Positions 24,043 to 38,600 are shown, counted from the first letter of the stretch. The stretch is DNA of 64,000 nucleotides from Panonychus citri (GCF_014898815.1 NW_026515545.1:2418001-2482000), one strand, 5' to 3'. The notes: generated by a model not told the origin, from the sequence alone. A program made the numbers and translations.

Positions 24043-26911
24043 CACTTTGTTGGTTTAATTGTTGTTGATTAAAATGAATTCCAATCTTGATTGTAACACT
24101 ATGGGATGCTACTGGTATTATAGAAAAGATTAAATTAGTTAAAAAAAAGATAAGTGTTGACAATTATTTTAACGTGTTAACAAGAGAAAATCAGAGTTTC
24201 TCTTAGCAACAAAGAGGTAGAGAAAAAAACTCTACTGTTGCCATTTCACATTTGAATGTTTACCATTTATGGTTCCAATTCCGATTGTTAATTACGCACA
24301 AAGACACAGAACACTAATTGTTAACTGACAATTAAATTAGAGAGAGAGAGAGAGAGAGAGAAAATTATCGCGAAAAAGAACAAAAGAAAAACAAAGAGAA
24401 AAATTTAGATAAAAAAGAAAATAAACCAAAGAGAGAGAGAGAGAGAGAGAGATAAAGGTACACAGAATTAGAAAAAGAAGAAGAGGAAACAAACAGGATA
24501 ATCATGTAATTAGATTTTCTTTTATCATTTAATTGTGACAATTAACCACCAGTGGTCTTAATCAGTTAATCGATTGAACTTGATCTTTGGTAATTTAAAA
24601 GATAGAGACACAATCAGGAAAAAAGATAAAAAAAAAAATTTCCTTCTGGTTAACCCATAAATCGACAAGTGAATGGGAAGACTGGTTGTTGTTGATTCGC
24701 TCTCAACATTAACTGTCTCCGTTTTGAGTAATCACCTTAATCTACATAATCTCTCTCTCTCTCTCCTCTTTTATTCTCACTCTTTCTCACTAATTATCAT
24801 CTTCGTCATCATTAACTACCCTTTAAACTACCCTACAACTCTCAGTGAGTGAGTGAGAGAGAGAAAAAGATTCAATATCAATGACAGAATAAGAAGAAGA
24901 TTGAGAAACTTGGTAACGATTTTCCAATCACTTTACTTACATGAAAAGAGGAATTGAAGTTCCGATAATCATGATGATGATGATGATGAAAAAATTTCTA
25001 AATCAGGTGAACAATTAGTTAATTGTGTTAATAGTTTTCCTCTTTTCTATTTCCTAATTCCAACAATTAAAGGTTCTAATATTTATTTAAGATGAGAGCG
25101 ATTCTCTTGACCATTGGCAAATTCAAATTAAAGTTAATCAACTTCGTTCATCTTTATTTTAAAATGGCGATTCTTTAATCACAATTATTTACATTTAAAC
25201 AGCAAGTTCACTGAGTTAACAATGAGGTGAGTTAATTGTTGTCATTTAATTTACATGGGGAATCACCAAGGCAGAATAATTAAGTATCAAGTTGTTAATC
25301 AATCAATTTTCGATAAATTATAAAAATAGTTTCACAAGTTCGAAAGGATCTAGACTATTAATCCATTGGTAAATTTTTCTCGTCATGTTAATTAATTCAA
25401 TTTGGATATTTTTCAAGAGCTTTCAACAATTAGAATGATTCAAAATGGAAAAAGTGAAGATATAAATGTGATCGAAGAGAAAATGTCCAAAAATGTTCAC
25501 CGAACTAACGAAAATGATGAATGAATAATGACTAATGAATCGATCGCGATCGATATTTCGACTCAGAAAAATTGATCGATTTCCATAGAATCGTTTCATT
25601 GATATTACGAGTAAATTACAGGGGGAATTCCCCTGTGATGTGAATCTTTAACACGACTAGCAACTCGTTTTTCTACTCAACTATTCGTTAACAAGTATCA
25701 CTTATATTCCTTCATTTCTCCACATGAATTCAACGATATTCTGTTTCTTTCATTTTCTATTTTCATGTAGTTTTTCGAATTCAATTCCAAATAACCGATA
25801 ATTTGTGAATTCGAAAATTTTAGAGTGCGAATGGCCCATGAGGCTCAACAACTTATTCAATAGCGTTTTTGGTATTGAGTTCTCGCGGTGATACAATTGT
25901 TACCTCTTTCCTGATTCTTTGATTGTAAATAATTAATGGAAATGATGTTAATGATTAATTTGTAATTAACTGTGGTCTCAATATCAATTAGATCAATTTT
26001 TTTTTCACCCTTTCATTTATGACCACAAGGAAATTTATATATACATGATAATCATTTTGGACTCTCAATTGAATCAATTGAAACAAATTCATTGAGTTAA
26101 TATTGATTGACCTGAATTGATTTTCAAGGGAGATCCTTTTGCAATCAACAACTCAAATCAAATTGATTTAGTTTTAATTTAGGTCTTTAATCATGATAAT
26201 AATTATTCAATTCATTTTTCTGATTATCATGATTGATTCAAATGTGTCAAATTGTTAATTAGTTGTAAATCCTGTTTACTAATATTACCAATTTGATTGT
26301 GGAAAACAAAACAAACTCAACTTTTTTTTGTTAATTTGTATTTGTGATTAAAACAATTAATCAATAATTAGAGTTGATTAACAATTTATACTCATGTAAA
26401 TTGTTAACAAGGAAAAGGAGATAATTTGTTTGTATTTAATTAACCGTTAATTGTGATAGTTCAATGGTAATTTATTGATTACAGTAAACAAACAATTTAA
26501 CATTCACAGTTACTTTGAACCTTTTTTTTGTAACTGTTGATTATTTCAATTGATTTTCATAACAATCAAGTTAATCATTGTGATAATATATCAATGAAAT
26601 TAACTTTTATATAAAATAATTTTCAAGTTCAACTGATTGTAACGTCATTATGAAAATTATATAATAACAATTAGTCATTTAATTGTTACCTAATTGAAAA
26701 GGTTAAGTGGAACCTGAAAGGATCATCATTTTAAATTGTTGTGAATATCATTTCAACAATTAGAGGATAAATTAAACTGCGATTAAAATGAAATTTCAAT
26801 ATCAAATTTCATCGATTATCAATAATCATCATCATCATGTTGATTTCCAATTGGAATCTGAGTGAATTATTTCCCATGATATTTTATCACAAGCTGATTG
26901 ATGAATAATCA
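24043..26911. other. Divergent intergenic region between MFS and lipase genes
   Basis: Holds (GA)n runs at about 24338-24361 and 24430-24452, CT runs near 24750-24765, and an AT-rich remainder. TCGCGA occurs at about 24368, 320 bp upstream of the MFS start. A palindromic kappa-B-like site GGGGAATTCCCC lies at 25622-25633. The stretch 25540-25880 has more CpG than its surroundings (cgatcgcgatcgat near 25551), but no gene or repeat family was recognised. Confidence 0.5.
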
Positions 26912-28385
26912 ATGATAATGGTAAACTTTGATTCTAATTGTTATGTTAAGTTAATCTTTCTAATTGTAATCTGTTTTCCTGTGGTAATTAAATCAGAAAG
27001 TGATCCAGATGAATTTGTCCCTCATTTAGTTTACATTAAATCTCATGGTTACATCGGTGAATCTCATTACATCATAACGGAAGATAATTATATTGTCCAA
27101 GCATTTCGGATAATCTCACCTCGATATCTTCATGTACCTCGAAAAGTGGTTCTCATTCAACATGGCCTTTTATTGTCCAGCATGCTTTTCATCATTAACT
27201 CACCGGGCGGAGGTCAATATTTCCATGACCCGATAGAGTATCATGATCCGATTCACCATTCATCGAGACGATATGAACCAGGTAACAATTTGGGCTTCTT
27301 ATTAGCCGATCACGGGTATGAAGTTTGGCTTCCAAATTCAAGAGGAAACACTTATTCAACTAATCATACAACTTTGAATCCGTTTAAAGGTAATTAAATC
27401 ATTCATGTGTAGCATTTAATTACATTTGATTAACAATTGATTAACTGATTGTCCTTTTGTTTACGATAAGATAAAAAGTATTGGGAATTCTCGTACGATG
27501 AAATGGCCTTATTTGATCTACCAGCGGTAATCAATCATATTCAACGGGTAACAGGGCAATCGGAGATCGCTTATATTGGCCATTCTCAGGGGACAACGAT
27601 CGCTTTCATATTGGTCTCTGAAAGGCCACAATATGCTTCGATTCTCAAGCCGTTGATCATGTTGGCACCGATTATCAATATAACCACGACCAAAGATGGA
27701 CTTCGACACGTTCTTTCCGATCAAGAATTGATTCAAGATCTAAATAACGTGGGTGGACCTTTTCTTCCTCATTCATCGCTTTTGGAACTTTTCCCTGAAG
27801 TTGTTTGCTCAACGAAACTTCATTATATTTGCGAAAATGCTCTACAATTAATGGGTGGACTTAACGTTGCCCAATTGAACACAACTCGACTTCCCGTTTA
27901 CTTTTCCTATTTTCCGGCTGGTACATCGGCTCAGAACATTAAACACTATTATCAAATGTTAACTGATCGAACACGTTACTTTGACTATGGACCTGAAAAG
28001 AATAAGGTCAAATACGGTCAATCAGTTCCACCCGATTTCCATTTTGATAGGATGGACACTAGTAACTTGGTCATGTTCTGGGGAGAAAATGATCTTTTCT
28101 GTGGAGCGGAGGAAATGGACGCAGTTCGTAAGACACTTAAACGTGAGTAGAACTTTTTTCTTCTTTATTTCGAAAACTGATCATCGAATCACCATTATTA
28201 TCTTCATTCTTATATCAGATCGTCCAATGGCCGAATATCGTTTACCTGATCCTTTATGGTCTCACATGGATTTCACCTTCGCTCGACAAGTAGGTCGATT
28301 TGTTAATGGACCAATTTTGAACATATTGAAACGATATCCAATCCGTTGGATTCCAGGTCGTGGTCCTAGACCTCATCATCGATAG
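26912..28385 (+). CDS. Acid lipase (lysosomal/gastric type alpha/beta-hydrolase)
   Basis: Three exons, 26912-27389, 27471-28142 and 28219-28385, GT-AG, give 438 residues. Signal peptide near residues 8-28 (LIFLIVICFPVVIKS). A second Met lies two codons downstream of the first; either could be used. Family marks: GYIGESHYIITEDNYIVQAFRI, the oxyanion-side VVLIQHGLLLSS, HGYEVWLPNSRGNTYS, nucleophile Ser in GHSQGT (about residue 198), catalytic Asp in GENDLFCG, and catalytic His in WSHMDF. It would hydrolyse triacylglycerols or cholesteryl esters in the lysosome or gut. Exon 1 is the same length (478 bp) as in the second lipase at 61332-62832, showing common descent. Frame intact. Confidence 0.95.
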
Positions 28386-28705
28386 ATAATTAAAACTCTA
28401 TTAAAAACACTTTAACCATATTCTTGTTAATCAGTTGATGTGTTGATTTATTTTCCTCTCTCTCTCTGAAAATAGCACCGATTGTTATTTCTACTTGAAT
28501 TATCGTTAAAATAGACAATCTAATTGATCACAATTAAGAAATAAATTTTGTATTCAGTTAGGACAAAATAAAAGCTTAGATAGGCAATCAATTAAATCAT
28601 TTAATTTATGTGAGCAAATTGTTTTAAAATCTTAATTGTTATTTTCTTTCATCGTAAATGCCACAATCGTTTTTGAATAATTATCGTTGAAATTTAGATT
28701 CCAAA
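28386..28705. other. Convergent 3' flanks of lipase and phenylalanine hydroxylase
   Basis: AT-rich, with a short CT run near 28457-28467 and AATAAA motifs (28541 on plus). No further gene. Confidence 0.5.
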
Positions 28706-30883
28706 TCATTGAATTTTCCTGATGGCATCATTGAGAATCTCCATTTCACCTGAGTGAGAAACAATTAGTTAATCTCCAGCAATTTACAACATTCAAAATC
28801 TAAACTTACCCTTAATTGTCCTAACAAGTTCTTCTAATTGATTCTTACGATCAAGAATTTCGATTGACTGTGTGTAAGAATTATATCGAACGGTAAATGG
28901 CCTTGGAATTGAGAAAGCAAATTCTCTGTAAAGAAGATAATAAGATAAAATAATTAGATTAAATTTTCGAAAAATTATGTCCATTAATTAGAGTCAATTC
29001 GAATAATCAATTTACCTGAGCTTTTCTTTGGCTTTTTCGAAGCTTTCAGCCAAAAAGTAGATTGGTTGATATTCTGTAATCGGATATTTTTGTTCAGCAG
29101 TCACATGGGGATCAAAGGGTCGAATTTCTGGTTTATCAGTTAAACAGTACTAAAGAACATCGAACAAAATAATTCATAAGAATATTAATATTGATTTATA
29201 TTGATACATTTTCCATTCAATAATTAATTAGTAGATTGGTTCCAATATTCTTACCTGAAGTTCACCGAAACTGGAGAGTAGACCAGCACCATAGGCCTTG
29301 ATCTGTCCATCTTGTCGGCAAATGCCAAATTCAACGGTAAACCAATAACAAGTAGCTAATTTTTCAATATACTCATCGGGTGCTCCCAATGAAGCTAAGC
29401 CAATTTCTTGTGAGAATTGAGCAAATGCTGGATCGGCAAATAAAGGTGCATGGCCTAAAAGTTCATGGCAAATATCGGGCTCAGGGGTGTACAGGGGAAC
29501 TGAGGCATGCCTAATGTATTGAGTTGAATGGAAAACTCTGAAAGCCAAACCAGCAAGAAAATCTCGTGAAGTCAAAAGACCAGCGACTGGACGTAAAGTG
29601 AAACCAGTACAATCTAATTGGATCGGAGGTTCGAATAGAAAAACGATCAATATCATTATTAAAATATTCCAATAATTAACATATACAAGGCACCGTAACA
29701 ATTAACAATTACAGATGATTAACGCTAAATTATCTTGAAAGTTAATCAATTGTCTACATGGTTGATTTAGAAACGTTTACCTTTAAGAAAATTGGAAACA
29801 TCTTCTAATTGTGGTATATTATCTGGCCCATAGCCACAGTTTTCAATCATCAACGGGAAAATGTGATTATGTTCACGACAAGCGTGAGTCGGGTAAAGGC
29901 CAGTTAATTGATTGTAAACTGCCCTCCAAGTACCAATCTCTTCATCAGTATAATCGACTCGGGGTAAAGGTTGTCCACTAGAGATGATCAACAATTTGAT
30001 TAGTTATCTTAATCATAACGATAATCGAGATTTTTTTTCTGTAAACAAAACTTACTGTTTGTAATTAAAGGCCAAATCGGCAAAATATTTACGACGTTCA
30101 CGATAAACTGGATCTTTGAATCCCTAAGATTTAAAAGTAAAATTGTTGCTGATCAATTGAATCGATTTTCTAGTAATTAGATGATCATGTTGTAGTTTTT
30201 GCACTTACCGGATGATCAGCATCCAATTCTGAGCCATAAGATAAAACATGATTAGCGAAACGGTCAATTTCCTTTATCTTGACCGGAAACCATGGAACTG
30301 ATTCTTTTCCTCTTGGTTCTCTGGAAATTATTTGCATGTAAGTTGTAATCTCCTGGAGATTAGCCAAAGCTTTGTCAATATTTGCTGATTCGGAATGAGT
30401 ATCAATCTCAATGAGAAATTCATAATCATCTGAGAATCTTTTTGATGATCTTGATTCGATATGTGACAAATTGACACCAAACTCCTGGCGAAAGCAAAAA
30501 AGTTATTCAAGTGAAAATGGCAATAAAAGTATCTCTCATCATTCATTAAATTGTCGATTGATAATCATCGATGATTGTTCACAATTAGAATCACAATCAA
30601 CTGATTAATCTTACCTTGAATATCCTGAGAGCTTCAGCCAAAGCACCAACATTTTCCTTCATACAAAATAAGACACAAAGAGCTTCTTTGTCTCGAATTG
30701 ATTGTTTAGCAAAACCATTGGTCAAACTCTGAAATTAATCCAATTTTCAATAGAGATTAACATGGTAATCATGATGATTGAGGAAGAAATTAACAACAAT
30801 AGGAATTAGATCACAATTAAGAGGGAAAGTCTTGAGTAACCACAATATTAAAAACTAACCTGATCGTTATTTTCACAATGCAT
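28706..30883 (-). CDS. PAH: Phenylalanine-4-hydroxylase
   Basis: Nine exons join in frame: 30860-30883, 30615-30728, 30209-30484, 30056-30123, 29781-29977, 29255-29613, 29016-29149, 28810-28925 and 28706-28749. Predicted length 443 residues. An N-terminal ACT-type regulatory domain (ALCVLFCMKENVGALAEALRIFK, then EFGVNLSHIESR) precedes the catalytic core: FPLMIENCGYGPDNIPQLEDVS, CTGFTLRPVAGLLTSRDFL, the iron ligands in CHELLGH (His about 276 and 281) and VEFG (Glu about 321), YGAGLLSSFGELQYCL, and SIPRPFTVRY. A short C-terminal helix follows. It hydroxylates Phe to Tyr using tetrahydrobiopterin and Fe(II). The combination of SHIESR, RPVAGLLTSRDFL, QYCL and IPRPF fits PAH better than tyrosine or tryptophan hydroxylase; some invertebrate PAHs also accept Trp. 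The first coding exon is only 24 bp. All nine exons are frame-intact. Confidence 0.97.
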
Positions 30884-32018
30884 CTTGATTATGGTTAACT
30901 AATTGTTGGAACGATTTTAAATCACTTTTGGGCTTAATACTAAATCACAATTAAAGTAAATTATGTGTTGTTGATTGGAGACCAAGATGAGAAATGGAAA
31001 ACAAAAAACTTAAGATTTTGTTGATTGTTGTTATAAGAAGTGATTAGTTTAATGAAGAGGAAGAGATAAGATGATTTTGATGATTTAGATGATATTATAA
31101 TCTTAATTGTGATCATAATTGTGATCTTAATCATCACATTAAGTAAATTTTACAAGGATAAATTAATGACAATTTGTTACAATTTACTCGTCAATTAAAT
31201 GACATTTAAGTGGTTGATTAAATCGTAATAGTTATTGTTACATTAACTTCATGAAAAAGGAAACAATTTAAATTGAATTTAAGTGAGAAATTAACTAATT
31301 GCTTTGTTACCTAATTTAGTCTCATTTATTATCAACGTTGAGAAACTGTTTCAATTTAAGTTTAATCTGAATAATCAAATTGTCTATTAATCAATTAGAT
31401 TAGTTTTCTTTATTCAATAACAATCAATCAGTTGATTGTTGATTATCATGATCAATTGATTATCAATAGTTAACATGAAACAAAATCTCAAGGATTATAA
31501 TTGAAATTTGTTATCGATATTTTCAGTTAATTTAGTTTGAATTAAGACTAATTAAATTGATTAATACCTAATCCTATTCCTGGTATCATTTAATTAATTG
31601 TTATTCATAAGTACACAATTAATTGTTTACAATTAAAAATCGTTCAATGATAAAAAAAATGATAATAGTTTGGTAGTTGATTCAATTACATGTTAATTGT
31701 GAAGGGCTTAATCATCTGGGAGTTAATTGTTGAGAAATTAATTGTCAATATAGACAGGTAAACAATTTAATCTTGAAAGTTTTTTAATTTAAATCATTGA
31801 TAATACACAAAGAGAGAGAAAAACAATTAAAGGTTAATTGTAATCATTTGGAAGGATAATCTTTGATTATTAATTTTATAAGAGTCCAATGTTTGGATTG
31901 AAGATAATTCCAGAATTAATCTTGATTGTAACAATTAAATGTTTAAAGTAGTAATAAATAGTAATTAAAATTTCCAGGGAAACAATTTGGATCAGATTGA
32001 GTTAATAAATTGTCACAA
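30884..32018. other. Intergenic, AT-rich
   Basis: 5' flank of PAH and 3' flank of the small peptide gene. Rich in TTAATTGT-like words, as throughout the noncoding DNA here. No coding features. Confidence 0.5.
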
Positions 32019-32645
32019 TTAACCCCAACATCCTGAGCAATAATCAACAGGCCGTTGAATACTATTGATAGAATTGAAGAAAACAAAAACAACGATTAGT
32101 AAATTGTAACAATCAGTCAAAGTTTCAATCATTAGCAAATAGTATCAGTTAATCAATAGCTCTGGTCAGTTATCAGAATCCTAGTCAATATCAACATAAC
32201 CTTAATTGTTGCATATACAACTCATCACCTTGTAATCGTAATTTAAATTATTTAAATGGTGTTAACAATTTACCAATGTAACAATTAAGATGTTTAATTG
32301 TAAATCTAATGTACCAAAGTCACGTTGAACTTTTTTTCCCTTATACAAACTGTAACTTAATGGATAATCATATTAATCCAAATTACCTCTCGTGGATTAA
32401 AGTTGATTGTTATGATACATACACCAGAGATAATTTAATTAATCACCAGAATTGTAATTGTAAATGAATTATACTCACAGAATTGGATATGGTGTAACTG
32501 GGTGATTATGATTTGAATTACCCTGAGTTCCCATTAAGTAGCCAAGGATTAATCCTTCACGATATCTTCTTGATCCAATTGTGATTGAAACACAACAACA
32601 ACAGATTAACAAACAAACAAAGATTAAGGTAAACTTAGTTTCCAT
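32019..32645 (-). CDS. Small secreted peptide, RRYREGLILGYLMG family, copy 1
   Basis: Two exons, 32479-32645 and 32019-32061, give 69 residues. Signal peptide METKFTLIFVCLLICCCC to about residue 24, then RRYREGLILGYLMG, a His/Asn/Pro stretch (HNHPVTPYPI) and a short C-terminal exon ending DYCSGCWG. A homologous gene on the opposite strand at 49341-49623 has the same exon plan: both second exons are 43 bp and both introns fall at the same place after TPYPI / VPYPI. Two independent copies with conserved splicing and protein make this a real gene despite its size. The Arg-Arg pair could be a processing site, but a hormone, antimicrobial or structural role cannot be chosen from sequence. Not a family I recognise. 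Confidence 0.75.
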
Positions 32646-35600
32646 GGTTAATAATATTTAATCCTCAATGATTTAGAAACAATCAACAAATTTGAAATAC
32701 TTATTGATAGTTTTCACCACGATGATCATAAAATTAATGAATTAAAATGTTGATTGTGATCCTTTTATTATGTAGTGGAAATTTTTTTCACTACTCACTA
32801 ATTGTTGTGCTTGTGGTTTTGTTTAATTACAATTAACCTCAACATACAATTTATTATGAATTAAAGGATCATTTATTCAGATATTAATTATTACATCTAC
32901 GATCATTGAACCATTTTAAAACAATTAACACAAGCGTGAGTGATTAAAGTGTTAATTGGTTGGTGATTAAATAATATTAGAAAATGATAACTTGATTAAT
33001 TTGAACAATCTAAAAGTTAATTGTTGGTAATGGAGAGAAATTTAAATGTTAACCATTCTGCCACAATGGCCTTAATTGTTAATGATATATTTTCTCATCG
33101 TTATTATCAGTTAATTGTTGTTGAAAATTAACAAGATCAAATCAGATTATAAAGGTAACGATTTTCAACTTTCTCTTTTTTGAGATTAACTTTAAATCCA
33201 ATAACATTAATCTTCAAATTGTTGATTATATTTTAGAGGTTTCAATTGTCAACATAGAGATTAAATCTTTAATCCGATTCGATAAATGTTACCTAATATA
33301 TTTAGAAATTAGAGAAAAGTAAAAGATTAAATCTATCAATAGAAACAATCAGATTAAATTATCAAAATGATTAAGGTGTCCAGTGAAATTGAGGATTATC
33401 AATGAATCAAGAAATGGTCATTGACCAGAGACTTGAAATTGAAACTGATCTTAAATTATGATAATCTTATCAGAGGAAGATAGTTAAATGGATTTACAAT
33501 TGGATAACAATGGTCATTAGGGTCAATCATCATGAAAGAGATGACCTTAGACTCTAAGGTCAATACACTGAGATTTATCTCGGTTCGAACTTTTTTTTTA
33601 TTCGAACTTTTTTCCCCCTCAGTTATCTTTCCAATTCTGAATATTAGGTCTTCCTTGATTCTGAATGAATTTCAGTAATATATTTAATCCATGATGACGA
33701 TGATGAGGAAGATGAGGATGACAAGAGGAATTACTTGGTTTACCTACATGATAAGGTCAAAATACATGCGCTCCCATTGAGAAAGTAAATAAAGAAAGAG
33801 GATGAAGATGAAACATTTTCTTTCTTTTCCAGTTCATCTTCTCTTTCTCTCTCTCTCTCTCTCTCTCCCTGAATTCTCTGGAAGATATTTTATCCACTAC
33901 ATGGTAAAAATCATCTCCTTTCATGGTACTACGATTGCTCCAAGTTTAAATGTGATATACATTTGATTCCTTTCAAGTTCCGAGTCTCAGTTATCATGTT
34001 TACTTTTTTTTTCCTCTCCTCATGTTTAAAGTTACAATAATATAAGAAACTCCATAGACAATAACAACATTTATCTCTGTTTGTGCTCTCAAATCTGAGT
34101 TAATTTAAAAAGTTCTGTTGATTCAATCCATTGGTTCATCAATCAGGCTAATAAATCACAAATCAAATCAATAAAAACCCATTTCATTACAATTTAAAAG
34201 GTAAGTTTTCATTCATATGTTTATCTTATTTACTTCAATTGATCAACTTGTCACAATCCCAATCAATGTTTACACCGTTAATTTCAATATACTGTCAATT
34301 TGTGGTTAGTTAATTGTCACGTTATTTTTGGTGATCAAATGTGATTTACATTTAACAATTAAATCTAATCCTTTGTATGTATTTAATTTTTAGAACGGGA
34401 TAATTTAAGTTTAATTGTTTGTGTAACTTTTTCATTGAGATTATCCCAATGATGTTTATAATCCCAATGATAATCTGATGGTGATTAAGTTAATACTTTA
34501 ATTGAGGTCAAATACTGATTAGATTTACATTCATTATCATTAACATTATCGTGATTAAATTGTGACAATCACAATTTAATTATCTTAATGTTGCGGTCAC
34601 TTTGAAAAAGGTCAAGTAACGATTCGGGTTTATGATTAACTTAATTGGTTTGATTGAAGTGTTTAACAAGGAAACTAATTAACAATATACAATTTTATTA
34701 ACTAGATTAAATTAGTTAATCATGAAAATCTTTTTTCGTCTAATTTAATTAAACTTGATCATTTACTATCGGTAAACTAATAAATTAGTGTTCAAGTTAA
34801 TTAACTTTGATATTGAGGGTCAGTGGTTGACAATTTACAGATATATTAACATTTTATTGTCACAATGATTAACAATTGATGAAAATACATTATTAATTAG
34901 TTAATTGTTAAGTATTTTTGTTGTTGAACGAAATTTTCATGGAAATGAAAACAATTAGTTAATAAGCAGAAAGTTAATTAATTAGGGATTAAAGTTAAAT
35001 TGTAAAAATTTAGGTTCTTTCAATTAGTTGGATTGACTAATTGAATTAAAGTTTTAAATTGTTTTGATAATAAAATCTAGCAAATCAACTGACAATTAAT
35101 CCAAACAATTCATATGATTTGATTGAATCTGATTGTTTTAACAGTTAATTGAATTCTGATGAAAGCAATTAGTTAATAATAGAGCAGTTAATCAATACTC
35201 TTGTGTTAACAATGAACAAAAATATTATACTATTAATACAACAATTGATCATAAGAAATGAAAATCAATAAATCATGAGAAAAAAATTTGTCCAAATACA
35301 ATTTATGATTAACTGTAACAATCAATTCTAAGAAAAAAATTGTCAATCGTAATCATCAAATTGATTATCAACCAATCAATTATTATAACAATTAACAGAT
35401 AAACATAACATTTGAACGTGACTTGATCAATTAATTTAATCAAACTAAATCAACCTTAATGATAACAATTTATTTTTATTCTTCAACATCTTCAAATTGA
35501 TTAGCATTCACAATCAGTGAAAATATTGATTATTTAATTATTTCAACGTGACTTTAATCATACCCTTCAAGTTAATCACAGATCTCATTGTGGTATGACA

Positions 35601-38600
35601 ATTTAAATATCCTATTATTATTAAGTTAATCACAACAATTAGTAAAGTGAATAGTTAAATTTATAAATGTTCAATTACCTGAGTAATTAATATATAAATT
35701 GTGGCAAACTTAATAACAGTAATCAAGACAAAAAAAAACAGTACAATCAAATTAATCTTGTCCAAGGGAATTCAATTAGGATTTTAATTACTACAAAGAT
35801 TAAAATTGATTGAATAGAAATTGAAATCAACAATTAATCATAAATTAATCTTAATCATGATAATCAACCCTGAAAAGTTGATAATCAAAAGTATCAACAT
35901 ATTATACCTTTGAAAATTGATGATAAATAATAATGAAAACGCCCACGTTTTGACCATGAATTTTGTTGACTTTATCATGGGTTTACTCAGAATCCCCATG
36001 AAATTTACCTTCACCAAAAGATAGACAGTAAATTCAGACAGAGAGAGGATGAAGATTACATGTAGATACAATTAGACTCAACAGGTAACACAACAAAATA
36101 ATTACTAGAACATTAGTTTCAATCTGATTAACAGTTTATCGGCAACTTCAACTTTTCATGAGAATTCAAGTTAATCAGATTCACTTTATTGCCTTTGGCT
36201 ATTTTCATTCAGTTGCTATTATTCATACGATATTCATATGACACATTTCATTTTATTATTTATAAACAGTTCTGATTTCAGAGCATGATACTTTATATAC
36301 TAGTATATATGAATTTTCATGATTAATATTATTTCTGTTTCGATTTTGAGAATTTTTTTTTTGAAACTTTTGACATTTGAATGTTTTATTAAAATATTCA
36401 GTTGATGTTTCCAATGAATTTCCTGACTGAATAGTTATTCAACTGGAATAACAATAATATACTTGATGATAGTAATCAAGGAGTGAAAAATTCAGTATTC
36501 AGAGTTTAACACATGAACATTATGAGGACGGAAAAATACACACAAAGAAATCAACATTTTCTGAACATTTCATGGTAAATTTTTTTCTGCTGAGAATGTG
36601 AAAAATAAATATAAGCTTAGGAATTCATTTTAACATGGATTCCGTTTTAAATTGTTGTCAGATTAACACGATTCAGTTAAATTATCAACAAGAAACATGA
36701 GAGAACCATTAAATTGTTAACATCAATGATCAACAGTGTAAACATTTCATATTACCGTTCATGGGATTGAATATTGAATCAAGTAATTGTTAAATTGTCA
36801 TTCTATTTTTAGTCTCAATGTTAATCAACACTTTGACATCATCTCTCTCAACTAAATTGTTCAGATAATTAAGTTTCATATTGATTGATTTGATTATCAG
36901 CTCAACTTAAAGCTATTAATCATCTACTTGATTAACTGTTTAGCTTCAATTAATCTGATATACAATCATGATTAACAGTTATTAGTAATAACAATTATCA
37001 ATTGTTGACTATGTTTCAACATTGTAATTTATATATTAATATACAAAATCAACAATTGAATATAATTATCATTGTTAAATTGTGTTCTGGCTAAATTTAG
37101 TTGATTGTTGAGATGAACATAATCAAATGAAATATAATCATTTTCATTGATGATAAATATTATTTATTTGTATCAATAATATTAATCATTATGTTTACTT
37201 TAAGTAAATACATGTTGGATTAAATTGATTTGTTCATGAACTAGATTAAGATTAAACAATTGAATGGGAAACAACAATTAACTGTCTTGTATAATCATTT
37301 TGTAATCAATTTTTCTTGTCAGCAATTAATAAATTATTACAGGCCAATTTCTTAACCATTAATATACAATCAACAATTAGAGTTACAATTATTATTGATT
37401 GAATATAATAATTGAATTATATTGTATTGATCATCATTGATTTGATTAGATAATCAAATTGAGTCATTGATTAAAAACAAAAATTTTAAATCTAATTAAT
37501 GAATCAATCAAAATTAACTAGAGTTGGAAACCTTTTAATTGTTAGTAATTAAAATCAAAACTTGTAATTAGTTGACAATCTCAAGATAATTTTGCAATCA
37601 AAGTTTTCGTGACGGTGAAAATGATAATTTAAGTTAATCAATCAAGTCCAATAGTTGCAATGATGATACAGAATTACAATTAAGGGAATTCTCAATTTCC
37701 TTAACTGTTTTTCATGTTAAATTGTTGATGATAATTCATCGAGAAAAATAAAACAGGGAAACTCATCAAAATTGATATTAACTGAATTCATTTAAAATTC
37801 ATTTGAATATTTTATCAATTGGGATGTGAAAGTTTCCCAAAGGCTGAATGGTGACTATTGATTTCTTGGTTTTCACTTTTGAGCGTAGGTGTATTAGAAC
37901 TCGAGAGTCTCCATGTTAGAACTTTCTCTTTTCCAAGAAGAAGAAATCATGGTATTCATGATAATCATCCAGGGAAGATACATTATCATCATCACCATCA
38001 TCATGTTCCTGGAAAGAAAGAGGAAGCAAAAACAATTCATGATTGAGAATCTCATTCACTTAGAACTTTTTTTTTTCGAACCTTAGAATTGAATTATTAA
38101 CAATTTAACCAATTACTGGAAAAAGTACCGATGACATTTACTTATCTCAGTATCATTGAAACTTTCAGAACTTTGATTGAAAAGTAATTGCTGAAAAAAA
38201 GTACGAAAAAATCAGTGATTTCATTGATGAAACTAATTTGCTCATGTATCAGATTAATCTGATTACACAATTGAACTGAATATAACCTTGAATTTTCATT
38301 TCTCTACCTGTACATGTAATTAATCAAAATTCAAGAAGCACAATTATATAAAAATCAATTATGAAATAATGATTACATGATAATGGCAACATGTTGATTA
38401 GATAATCATTAATCCCTTTGGTTAGAGGATTAAACTGAAACAATAATTAAACCAGAGTTACCATGAGAATCTGTTGATTGAATGAGCAAAAATTTCAATT
38501 ATCGTTGGAAAAAATCATTTTTTCATGAGGTTTCATTACTTTCACATGAATAAATATCAGTATTCATTTAATATCCTTTTGGGTGGTATAAAAGTTTTTC

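Noticed and set aside
25540..25880. CpG-richer patch as a tRNA or transposon remnant
   Set aside because: No cloverleaf, terminal repeats or protein similarity could be shown; left as an unexplained stretch.
35838..36071. 77-codon hydrophobic frame as a membrane protein
   Set aside because: Ile/Leu/Met/Asn-rich translation of AT-rich DNA of the kind found in many noncoding places here; no splice partner.
37858..38046. His-rich 62-codon frame as a peptide gene
   Set aside because: Produced by a CATCATCAC repeat; no signal peptide or conserved motif.
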